Assembly: GCA_964370795.1 (NCBI GenBank)
Contig: CAYJME010000021.1
Location: 1 to 25,598, forward strand
Source: JAHFOW01 sp964370795
Lineage (GTDB): Bacteria > Planctomycetota > Brocadiia > Brocadiales > Brocadiaceae
Reading direction: 5' to 3'
Length of the DNA stretch: 25,598 nt
Shown here in pieces: positions 8,394-15,821 of this stretch; the first letter of the stretch is position 1, and the number at the start of each line of letters is the position of its first letter. The notes under the pieces were generated by a model, which was not told the origin of the DNA, ran no database searches, and saw only the letters and a list, made by a program, of their open reading frames with translations. The position numbers and the translations under genes are program-made.

Positions 8394-11300
8394 TCAGTTC
8401 GCTAGCGAGTCTAGATCCTGGTTCGCGACTTGATCCTCGCCACCGACGATCCGGCCCCTGATCTCTCCGACGAGCTTTTGCCCAGCCTTGTCATCGCCCG
8501 CCTTGTCCATGACGTCCTTCCAGATCAAAGCGTCGTGCTTCGCCTTCACCACAGACTTGATGGCAGCCACGTCCCGGTGGAGATCCAACTTGAGCAGGGC
8601 GACCACCGCACGCCGCTGGTCCGCCGCCGGCTTGTCCTTCACGGCCGGCCTCACTCGTGCGAGGAAGCTCTCCTTAGTCTCCTTGCCCTTGAAGCCGTAG
8701 GTGGCTCCCGCGACGTGGCGCGCTTTGTAGAGGTTGATTGCGTAGCCCGCGTGGGCGCGGCCTTCGGCACGTTCGTTTAGCTCCCCGTCTTTGCCGAAAA
8801 ATTTGAACTTGGATGCCGCAGTCAGTACCGCGGCCTGAGGCTGATGGTCGGCCGTGAAATCGTCTCCTGGCGGCTTCGGGATCGAGCCGTAGGTGCCCGT
8901 CATCCCCTCCAGTTTATATTTCTCGATCGCATCGGCAATCGAGCGATCATCGCCCACAAGCTTGGACAAAGCTCCGCTGAGTTCGACATTCTGTTGCAGC
9001 ATGTCCTGCTGTCGCGCCTTCCAGGCATCCCCCTTCTTTTTCAAGCCAGCGATGTCTTTCGCGATCTCCTTCGCCTTCTTGATTTGACCGCGGATCTGCT
9101 TGATGAGGTCACTCTTCTTCTTCGCGAACGCATCGCCCTTCTCTCCCAGGTACCAGTCGAGGAAGGCTTCCGCAGCCTTGGGATCGGTGGCGATCATTAG
9201 GCGTGGCTCGTCGTCACCCTCTATGTAGAGCGAATGGCCCTTGCCACCCGCTTCACCAAAGGCCGTCTTCGCGAACGCCCAGCTGAACACCGCCTGCACA
9301 CCGGCCTTGACCGCGCCGAACAGCTTCTTCGCCTTCTCCGCAATCCACTTCGCCACCTTCAGCAACACCGCATCCACCTTATCCCTGATCTTCTGGATCG
9401 CGTTCCTGATTTTACCCGTGATTCCGCTCAGGTGTAGCAACTGAGCCAGGAAGCTAATCACAAGAGAAAGCCCCCGCGCCAAACCGTTCTCCATCGCATC
9501 CGCCGCCGCACCGATGTTGCCGGAGGCTATCTCGCTGATGGATCCCAGGAAGTTGCTAATCATCTGCACGATCTGCTTCGCCTTTTGGATGAAGAAAACG
9601 ATCGTGTCGTAGATGCCGATGATGGCCTTGATGATGCCGGCACCGGGAATGAATAGACTGATCAGCCACTGGATAGCTTGCTCGATGATCTTCGTCTTGA
9701 TGAAATCCTTGACAGCGTCAACGAAGGCGTCACGCATCTCACCGGCCATCTCTTTCAGTTGTTCCCAGGCGGCCATCGGGCCTTCGGTGATCAGCGTCTT
9801 GACCAGCGTGAAGGTTTTCTCGAGTCCAGCAACCACAGATTCGCCCATCACCGTCACCATGTGTTTGCGAATGTTTTGGTACGAGATGCCAATCATCTGC
9901 AGGGCCACGCCGATGATGCCCTGAAAGTTCCAGGTTTGAGGCAGTATAAGTCCCTCCAGCGACCCGGTTAACCACTCAAAGAGGGCATCCTTTAAATGTT
10001 TCAGGAAGTTCTTTCCGAAATTTTTGAAGCCGGTGATGGCAGCGTTCATCAGGTTCTTCACAAACTGGATGGGCTTCGTGAAGATGGCCTTAAGCACGGC
10101 CACGCCTTTATTAATAATGCTTTCGATCGTGGACAGGGAAAAGCCGAATTTCTCCAGCGCCCAGGTGAAGAATTTCTTGGCAGCCAGTAAGAGCAGCTTA
10201 CCAAGCTTCGCCAATGCGCCCGACATGGCTTCCTTCATCTTCTCTATCTTCTCGTCGATGGCCTTGATGGCGGCCTGCTGTTTGTCTTTCAGCTTGTTCT
10301 GCAGCTCCTCTTCTTTCTGGTTGATGAAGTGGTCGAGCTCGTTGAGCTTGGCGTTCATCTCTTCAGCCGCTTTCTTGCCGATGTCTTTCAGATCGGGACC
10401 GAGCTTGTCTACGTATTCCTTGATTGCCTTCTTCGCGTTAGTCAGCTCGTCCTTGCATTCCTGGATGACGCGCTTGTTATCGGCGGCGATGTCGTCCACT
10501 AACTTATTGATGGTGTCGACGAAGGCTTTGCGGTTGCGATCGAAGATGGCCTTCACCCCGGGCAGGTCGTCCATGCCGAGCAGCCAGTCTTTGGCTTTTT
10601 TGAGCCTGCCCCAGAATCCCGAGTAGCGCTCGGCTTTAAAGGCGTCGAGCTCGCGTTTGACGTTGTCTTCGAATTCTTTCGTGGCCTTCGCGTTGCCGTC
10701 GTCGAAACGTTTCATCGATTGCGTTTCGAGGTCGGCCAGCTTTTTCTTCACCTTGTCCTGGGCGTCCTTGTATATGCCGTTGATCTTGCCGGCCACTTCC
10801 TCGCGCTTCTTCTCGATGGCACTCTTGGTGCCTTTCTGCTTCTGCGCAGTGACGCCAAGGCCGGCCTTGCGTTTTGCCTTCAGTCCGTCGCGTCCCTTTT
10901 TCTCTTCCTGCTTGAGGTCATTGTCGACCTTATCGGTTTCCTGCTGGGCTAACTTCTGCACGGCGAGCGGCCCGGTCTTCGCCGTTTTCTCCATCCCCTT
11001 CTTCTCCTTGTTCGCTTCGGCAAGGTCGCCGCTGTCTACCATGTCGAGTTGCTCCTGCGTGACTCCTTCTTCTATCAACTTGCTGTCGGCAGCCTTCGTG
11101 TAATTACTCACGTCGGTATGCTCTTTTTGTAACGGGGCGATGGCACCCTGACCAAGGTTCATATTGGCAGTGGGCGGCGCTACTTCCTCAGGCGGCAGGA
11201 CTTCGGGCGTGTGGTCGGGAGGGGTGGGCGATGGCGTGTGTTCCATGTCGCCGAAGGTAGAGATCACGGCGTTTTTGTCGCCCTGTACCACCTTCATCAC

Positions 11301-12260
11301 GTCGGCGCCCATGTGCTGAGCCTTCTTGTCGCGCTTAAAGTTGTCGACGTCTTCGATGCTTTGCGGAATGTTTTCTGCGAGCGATTCCTGAAGCTTCTGC
11401 TTGGCTTTCTTCTCGTCGGCAGTGGGCGCGGGACGGTCGCTTACGATATTGACCTGACCCGTGTTACTTTTCGATTGTCCTTCGCTGGGCGGGATAACAA
11501 CGGCTTTTTCGGACTGCATCAGTTTTTCGGTGGCATCATCGTGTGTCAGCTCGTTTTGTTTCATCTTCTGCAGCATGCCGAAGCCTTTGGACAGCACGAA
11601 TGCACCTTTAACGGCCAGGTACTGCGCCACTTTGCTGGGACCAACAGCCTTGAGCAGCGCAGTGACAGCGCCCCCGGCCCTGGGTGCAGCTTTGCCTTTT
11701 CCTTTATCGTATTTTTTGCCTTTGACTTCGGGTTTGGGCTTTTCTTTCTTCTCTCCTTTTCTGGCGAGTTTCTTTACATCGGGTACGGGCTTAGGCGGGG
11801 GACCTTTGCCCATTTTTTTCTCCGCCGCTTTGCCCTGGGCTTCCAGCCTGGCCGCTTCTTCGTCCGTCATGTCGGGTGGCAATTCCACCATTTCGCCATC
11901 GCTGGTGCGGTACATGCGCTTGCCACCCTCGCTCGCTCTCCGCGAGAGGCTCTCATGCAGTGGCGAGATCCCAGTGTCCCCGATGCGTTGGAGGACTGCT
12001 CCCTGTTGCACTGTGTGGGTGAGTTCGTGCGCAATCAGCTCTTTACCTTCAGAGCTTTCGGACACTGCCATACGCATGATCTTCTTCGCAGTGGCATCGG
12101 CTTCTTTTTCCGCGTGATCATGCGGGGATGAAATCTTTTGGGAAGTTTGAATATAGAACGGCCTTGTTGCGGTCACGGCCTTTCGCTGTACCACTTTTGG
12201 GGAGGCTGCTGGCTGTATAGTTGCTGATCTGTTGATGGTTTTATGCTGTGCGGTTTTCAA
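8394..12260 (-). CDS. Probable eCIS cargo toxin: shortened eCIS-core (DUF4157-like) tag, coiled coil, amphipathic helices, possible nuclease C-terminus
   Basis: This 1288-residue protein begins with an eCIS-core signature: HDHAEKEADATAKKIMRM (residues 47-64), then IAHELTHTVQQ (76-86) with zinc-site-like HELTH. This domain marks cargo loaded into extracellular contractile injection systems. The usual ~55-60 residues between the two halves (FGxDFSxVRVHTD region) are absent. A Pro/Lys-rich spacer follows, then long charged coiled coil (~400-670). Hydrophobic amphipathic helices come next (e.g. LGKLLLLAAKKFF near 690; LFIPGAGIIKAIIGIYDTIVFF near 865-890), possibly for membrane passage. The C-terminus has ADHQP (1137-1141), then LYKARH (1177-1182) and TYG (1187-1189), reminiscent of His-Me/HNH-type nuclease toxins; that is inference. 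The start is TTG at 12260 with AGGAAG 10 bases upstream. The gene is richer in G+C than the CIS genes (38 of 60 at 9241-9300 against 22 of 60 at 17041-17100, counted by hand), suggesting transfer. Confidence 0.85.
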   Translation of the reverse strand: MKTAQHKTINRSATIQPAASPKVVQRKAVTATRPFYIQTSQKISSPHDHAEKEADATAKKIMRMAVSESSEGKELIAHELTHTVQQGAVLQRIGDTGISPLHESLSRRASEGGKRMYRTSDGEMVELPPDMTDEEAARLEAQGKAAEKKMGKGPPPKPVPDVKKLARKGEKKEKPKPEVKGKKYDKGKGKAAPRAGGAVTALLKAVGPSKVAQYLAVKGAFVLSKGFGMLQKMKQNELTHDDATEKLMQSEKAVVIPPSEGQSKSNTGQVNIVSDRPAPTADEKKAKQKLQESLAENIPQSIEDVDNFKRDKKAQHMGADVMKVVQGDKNAVISTFGDMEHTPSPTPPDHTPEVLPPEEVAPPTANMNLGQGAIAPLQKEHTDVSNYTKAADSKLIEEGVTQEQLDMVDSGDLAEANKEKKGMEKTAKTGPLAVQKLAQQETDKVDNDLKQEEKKGRDGLKAKRKAGLGVTAQKQKGTKSAIEKKREEVAGKINGIYKDAQDKVKKKLADLETQSMKRFDDGNAKATKEFEDNVKRELDAFKAERYSGFWGRLKKAKDWLLGMDDLPGVKAIFDRNRKAFVDTINKLVDDIAADNKRVIQECKDELTNAKKAIKEYVDKLGPDLKDIGKKAAEEMNAKLNELDHFINQKEEELQNKLKDKQQAAIKAIDEKIEKMKEAMSGALAKLGKLLLLAAKKFFTWALEKFGFSLSTIESIINKGVAVLKAIFTKPIQFVKNLMNAAITGFKNFGKNFLKHLKDALFEWLTGSLEGLILPQTWNFQGIIGVALQMIGISYQNIRKHMVTVMGESVVAGLEKTFTLVKTLITEGPMAAWEQLKEMAGEMRDAFVDAVKDFIKTKIIEQAIQWLISLFIPGAGIIKAIIGIYDTIVFFIQKAKQIVQMISNFLGSISEIASGNIGAAADAMENGLARGLSLVISFLAQLLHLSGITGKIRNAIQKIRDKVDAVLLKVAKWIAEKAKKLFGAVKAGVQAVFSWAFAKTAFGEAGGKGHSLYIEGDDEPRLMIATDPKAAEAFLDWYLGEKGDAFAKKKSDLIKQIRGQIKKAKEIAKDIAGLKKKGDAWKARQQDMLQQNVELSGALSKLVGDDRSIADAIEKYKLEGMTGTYGSIPKPPGDDFTADHQPQAAVLTAASKFKFFGKDGELNERAEGRAHAGYAINLYKARHVAGATYGFKGKETKESFLARVRPAVKDKPAADQRRAVVALLKLDLHRDVAAIKSVVKAKHDALIWKDVMDKAGDDKAGQKLVGEIRGRIVGGEDQVANQDLDSLAN

Positions 12261-12318
12261 AGGTACTATTCTTCCTATCCAGAATAAGTTGGGCTGCCGA
12301 ATGCAGCGACTATGTTAT

Positions 12319-12360
12319 GTAGAGCGACGAGGCTCGTCGCTCTACAACCGCAACTTTGAA
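12319..12360 (+). repeat. Dispersed palindromic repeat, copy 1 (GTAGAGCGACGA stem)
   Basis: A perfect 12-bp stem (12319-12330 with 12334-12345) surrounds the loop GGC, then a tail AACCGCAACTTTGAA. The same unit occurs at 25557-25598 in the same orientation: the stem differs only by compensated G/C swaps, and the 15-base tail matches at 12 positions. Preserved pairing with shared tail shows a mobile or maintained element, not chance. Confidence 0.85.
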
Positions 12361-12409
12361 ATTCCTAAACATTAAATTAAGCCTTCAGCAATTTTGTTTG
12401 CGGTCACAC

Positions 12410-12483
12410 GTAGGGGCGAAGCATTTGCTGACATTAAATTTGAATACAGTCTATATCCTGGCTAGCAAATGCTTCGCCCCTAC
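12410..12483. repeat. 20-bp perfect inverted repeat with 34-base centre
   Basis: The left arm 12410-12429 starts GTAGGGGCGAAGC. The right arm 12464-12483 is its exact reverse complement and ends GCCCCTAC. The 34-base AT-rich centre is unpaired. Like the neighbouring palindromes it begins with GTAG and ends with CTAC. It could be a minimal non-autonomous element with terminal inverted repeats. Confidence 0.85.
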
Positions 12484-12499
12484 AACTTAAATTTATTTA

Positions 12500-12528
12500 G
12501 TAGAGACAAGGCAATGCCTTGTCTCTAC
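12500..12528. repeat. 29-base palindrome with GTAG...CTAC ends
   Basis: A 14-bp perfect stem (12500-12513 with 12515-12528; GTAGAGACAAGGCA) surrounds one central A. It lies 16 bases after the 20-bp inverted repeat and shares its GTAG/CTAC ends but not its inner sequence. Confidence 0.85.
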
Positions 12529-12620
12529 CGAAAGACCGCATAAATAAAATGAAGATTCCTATACAATCAAGTTAGAAAAGCCACATTGGGCAAGGCTTTA
12601 TTCTTGATTGCATTAATGAA

Positions 12621-12638
12621 GCAAACCTAAAGGTTTGC
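12621..12638. repeat. Short hairpin GCAAACCT/AGGTTTGC
   Basis: The 8-bp arms 12621-12628 and 12631-12638 are separated by AA. It is the smallest member of the palindrome cluster and could be chance on its own; its company makes it worth listing. Confidence 0.55.
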
Positions 12639-12697
12639 CATACGCTATAGTAATTCAAAAACGAAACGGAACAAAATAAACGTGTTTAATTCCATCA

Positions 12698-12723
12698 GCA
12701 CGGACAAACGAGTTTGTCCGTGC
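12698..12723. repeat. 26-base palindrome GCACGGACAAAC/GTTTGTCCGTGC
   Basis: A perfect 12-bp stem (12698-12709 with 12712-12723) surrounds GA. It lies 92 bases beyond the stop codon of the ATPase gene and might stabilise the 3' end of the CIS transcript, but no T-run follows it on the minus strand. Confidence 0.8.
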
Positions 12724-12815
12724 CACCCTGTCTAAAATACTGTCCAATTTATCCTTTCAATACTATAGAAATTATCTTTTCTAAAATTGTCGAAAATATC
12801 TTCATTAAGATTCTG

Positions 12816-14192
12816 TTACACGGTTCTTCCTTCTTTTAACAATTCCCTTCGTATCCCTTCTTCCATGTCTTCCAATAAAACAGTTGCCTCATTCCGGCTT
12901 AATGCCTTTAAAGAGGAATATCGCACCACATTCATGATAGTACCTCCAGAGATATCATATTTCTCTGCTATCCGGCCAAGGTCAATTTTCTCCTCCAATA
13001 CTGCCTTAGGAGAAAAGGCGTTTTTCCAGATGCGCAGGCGTTCAGTTGGCTTGGGCATCGGGAAATAAACAACAGACTGAAACCTCCGCAGGAAGGCGTC
13101 GTCAATGTTTGTCTTCAGGTTGGAAGCAAGGATCACAACCCCATTGAAATCTTCTATCCTCTGCAATAAGAAACTGATTTCCTGGTTGGCATAGCGATCG
13201 TGCGAGTCATCCACCCTTGTCCGCTTCCCGAACAAGGCATCGGCTTCATCGAAAAAGAGAATCCAGTTCCTGTGCTCCGCCATGTCAAAAACCTTTGCTA
13301 AATTCTTCTCTGTTTCGCCTATGTATTTTGAGACGATCATGCTCAGGTCAATCCTATATACATCGCAGCCGCATTGTTTTCCAAGCAGGCATGCCGAAAG
13401 GGTTTTGCCTGTACCAGAAGGACCGTGAAACAGACTGGTAAAACCAGGCTGAAGTTTCTTGTTCATTTCCCAATCCTGCATCAGTTGATGCCCGTACAGA
13501 GTCCAACACCTGATTTCTTCCAGTTGTTCAAGGGTGAAATGCGGCAATACCAGGTGCTCCCAGTCGAGTTGTGTCTCGATCAGTCGTGCCGGAAATTCTT
13601 TGTTGAAGTTGGGTTTTCGTTCAACGGCAGTAGTAAACCAGTGAAGATATTCGAGCGAGATAGTAAGTGCACCGCTCAGCAGCGGTTCCCCTATTGGAAC
13701 GGGGGATAAATAGAGTATGTCGTGTCGCGAGAAGAAGTGATCGCCTTCAAACAGCCGGGTCAGTTCGAAGCGGCCAGCCAGGTTATCGCCTGCAAGAATG
13801 AATACTGCGGTCTCACCGGTTGGGATGAAACCGCTATGCATAGTTCCACGCAATCCGCCAAATTCGGTAAACCCACGATCTGTCGTCTCGTTTTTATTCC
13901 AGAGTACATCCAAAATCTGTGGCCTTATGTGCGGAATTAATGCCAACAGAAGAACAGTGCGTTCAGCATTGGATAATTTATAATGCTGGACAAACCGTGC
14001 GTAACAGGAATTGCTCCCGGTGATCTCTGGAGGTGTAATGTCAAAAATGGAAGTTCCTGTATTGCCGGTACCGAAATACAACTTCAAACGTGTGTCAAGG
14101 ACTTTGGTGAACCACTCCAGTTCACGTTCCAGATCACATGCATTGCTATCTAAGTCATTTACCACTCTGTGTATAGTGCTTTTTTCATCCAT
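12816..14192 (-). CDS. AAA+ ATPase of the contractile injection system (Afp15/Pvc15-like)
   Basis: The 458-residue protein has an N-terminal helical domain and one AAA+ module. Walker A is GPSGTGKT (residues 257-264, Lys263), Walker B is ILFFDEADALFG (Asp315-Glu316), sensor 1 is VVILASNLKTN and the Arg-finger segment is FLRRFQ. A winged-helix-like lid (ISGGTIMNVVRYSSLKAL) follows. Every canonical eCIS cluster carries such an ATPase near its 3' end. It is thought to help assemble or load the particle in the cytoplasm and not to be part of it. Its 5' end overlaps the tape-measure gene by 34 bases and I see no close ribosome binding site, so translational coupling is likely. The neighbours make the assignment firm. 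Confidence 0.92.
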   Translation of the reverse strand: MDEKSTIHRVVNDLDSNACDLERELEWFTKVLDTRLKLYFGTGNTGTSIFDITPPEITGSNSCYARFVQHYKLSNAERTVLLLALIPHIRPQILDVLWNKNETTDRGFTEFGGLRGTMHSGFIPTGETAVFILAGDNLAGRFELTRLFEGDHFFSRHDILYLSPVPIGEPLLSGALTISLEYLHWFTTAVERKPNFNKEFPARLIETQLDWEHLVLPHFTLEQLEEIRCWTLYGHQLMQDWEMNKKLQPGFTSLFHGPSGTGKTLSACLLGKQCGCDVYRIDLSMIVSKYIGETEKNLAKVFDMAEHRNWILFFDEADALFGKRTRVDDSHDRYANQEISFLLQRIEDFNGVVILASNLKTNIDDAFLRRFQSVVYFPMPKPTERLRIWKNAFSPKAVLEEKIDLGRIAEKYDISGGTIMNVVRYSSLKALSRNEATVLLEDMEEGIRRELLKEGRTV

Positions 14193-15814
14193 GGCAGTTT
14201 GATAATGCTAATGCTCCAGGGAAGTTGATCCAACAGTACATCAAAAGGAGCCCGTTCTGCGTGAAGTTTCCACCCGTTTTCGTCTTCATGCAGTAAAGCC
14301 TGGCGCTGTAAAAATGAGGATCGCAATCCGTTAACAGAAGTATTTTTTAATACACTCCAATGCCTGATGACCGACTGCAAGAGCGATTCAGCCTCTTCCT
14401 TGTCGTTTGATTTTACGAGACCTTCGCAAATGGAAAGCGGAAATTCAGGACTCACACCCAACAGAATTTTTATAAACCCGAGTTCGTACTCATACACATC
14501 TTCACAACCTGTAGCTAAAAAATGAAGCAGGGCAGCAGCACGGGCAAGACGAAATGATGAAAACTGTATCTCTCCTGTCTCCATTATTCCCGTATTCTCA
14601 AAAAACCGGGCGATGAACGGATGGAGCAGTATCAATCCAGTATGATACACCATTAAAGGAAACAAATGTTCTTCCGGCTTGGTCTGATTTGAATAATCAG
14701 GAACAAGAGGAAAAAAAGATTGCCTCACTTCCCTACCGAATTTCCCGGAATTAACCCTGCCAGTATCTGTTTGCCCTTCTCCAGTATACCGTGTGCGCTG
14801 AGAATCCGGATGCACATCTTCTTTCAGCTTGCTCTGAATTGGATAATCAGGAACAAGAGGAGGAAAAGACTGTCCCGACTCCTTATCTGTTTGCCCTTCT
14901 CCATTATCCAGTGAGCACAGAAAATCAGCCATCACGGTTCCATCTGTACCCAAAACAACTAATTCATCATTCTCATCTCTACTACTGTCTGGTTTTTTCT
15001 GCTGAAACAGAGAGGCAGCATCCGCAGGAAGTGATGAGATAAAATCATAAAAAATATGCATCTCTTCCGGCGGTACAGCATCTAACGCAACGGGAATAAG
15101 GCTTGGATTTGTTGTGTTTTTCTGCCACCTTATACTTTCTGATAAGACACCTGCTGCAAGCCGGATTTTTGCGTACCTGTTGAAAATCGTCTTCTCTGAA
15201 TGGAAAAGCAAAGTAATGCATTGAACAACTCCCCGTGGAATTCTGTCAGAAAGTGCATAAATTAGGGAACTAAATTGCTCTTCGGAAATAAGTTGCAACA
15301 GGCGAAACAAAAATGAAGCCCTCTCATAGTATTTTAATACATAATCCAGTAATTGTGGCCATTCCCTGCGACATGTTTCTGTTAATGCGATTGCTATTTC
15401 CTGTGCGGAAGCATTAGCCACTTGCCACGGTACTGAACCTGTATGTAAGTAATAAAGCAAAATCTCAAACCGGTTTTTCTGTGGTGTTGACTCCTTCCCT
15501 ATAAGATGCTGCCCTGTTGACTCAGACTGCTCATGCAGAAGGTGTTGAAGTTGTTCTCTAAGTTGTTGAAAAATTTGTTCAGGAAGCGCCTCTGACACTT
15601 GCTTATCTGAATCTATTTTCACCTTCAGTTCAATCCTGGGAATGTGAATGACACGGTCTCCTTTTACTGCCTCATCAAATGCCTTTTCTAATACCGGCAA
15701 CAGGATATCCTGACCCTGGTCGCGAAGGAACTTGCGCCAGATAAAAGCATCCTCCGCAGAACCAGTATGCACCAGCCACGTATGTCTCCGTATCCTGTGC
15801 GGGGATCTTTGCAT
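14159..15814 (-). CDS. Contractile injection system tape-measure-type protein (Afp14-like position)
   Basis: The N-terminal signature HTWLVHTGSAEDAFIWRKFL ... LLPVLEKAFDEA ... IPRIELKVKI is that of the eCIS tape-measure family, whose members occur directly before the AAA+ ATPase. The protein would set the length of the inner tube and sheath from inside the tube. It has 551 residues. A hydrophilic central section (~300-375) holds two diverged copies of GEGQTD...QSFxPLVPDY. The C-terminal part (MVYHTGLILLHPFIARFFEN) contains another conserved-looking helical motif. The start at 15814 is excellent: AAGGAGGT lies 9 bases upstream and overlaps the stop codon of the preceding gene, which ends AGG-AGG-TAA. 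That ties its translation to the upstream gene. The family call is by memory of the motif plus gene order. Confidence 0.85.
   Translation of the reverse strand: MQRSPHRIRRHTWLVHTGSAEDAFIWRKFLRDQGQDILLPVLEKAFDEAVKGDRVIHIPRIELKVKIDSDKQVSEALPEQIFQQLREQLQHLLHEQSESTGQHLIGKESTPQKNRFEILLYYLHTGSVPWQVANASAQEIAIALTETCRREWPQLLDYVLKYYERASFLFRLLQLISEEQFSSLIYALSDRIPRGVVQCITLLFHSEKTIFNRYAKIRLAAGVLSESIRWQKNTTNPSLIPVALDAVPPEEMHIFYDFISSLPADAASLFQQKKPDSSRDENDELVVLGTDGTVMADFLCSLDNGEGQTDKESGQSFPPLVPDYPIQSKLKEDVHPDSQRTRYTGEGQTDTGRVNSGKFGREVRQSFFPLVPDYSNQTKPEEHLFPLMVYHTGLILLHPFIARFFENTGIMETGEIQFSSFRLARAAALLHFLATGCEDVYEYELGFIKILLGVSPEFPLSICEGLVKSNDKEEAESLLQSVIRHWSVLKNTSVNGLRSSFLQRQALLHEDENGWKLHAERAPFDVLLDQLPWSISIIKLPWMKKALYTEW
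14683..14917 (-). repeat. Internal duplication in the tape-measure gene
   Basis: Segments 14683-14797 and 14833-14917 share long runs, for example AATCAGGAACAAGAGG and ATCTGTTTGCCCTTCTCCA, and encode repeated GEGQTD / PLVPDY stretches. The units differ in length, so the duplication has drifted. Confidence 0.65.
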
Positions 15815-15821
15815 GTATGGT

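Larger units (their letters stand above)
12261..12815. other. Palindrome-filled spacer between the CIS ATPase and the cargo gene
   Basis: This 555-base stretch has no supportable gene. It holds five separate palindromes (12319-12345, 12410-12483, 12500-12528, 12621-12638, 12698-12723), listed individually. It would also contain any separate promoter for the cargo gene. None of the hairpins has a downstream T-run on the minus strand, so I do not call a terminator for the ATPase. Confidence 0.75.

Noticed and set aside
11211..12131. Long open frame (306 residues) on the plus strand opposite the cargo gene, and others at 10024-10626 and 11461-12117
   Set aside because: They are antisense shadows of a GC-rich coding region with low-complexity translations and no domains; the minus-strand frame has clear eCIS-core motifs.
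12319..12723. Cluster of palindromes as a CRISPR array
   Set aside because: The palindromes differ from one another, spacing is irregular and no cas genes are present.
12698..12723. Hairpin as a rho-independent terminator of the ATPase gene
   Set aside because: No run of T follows the stem on the minus strand.
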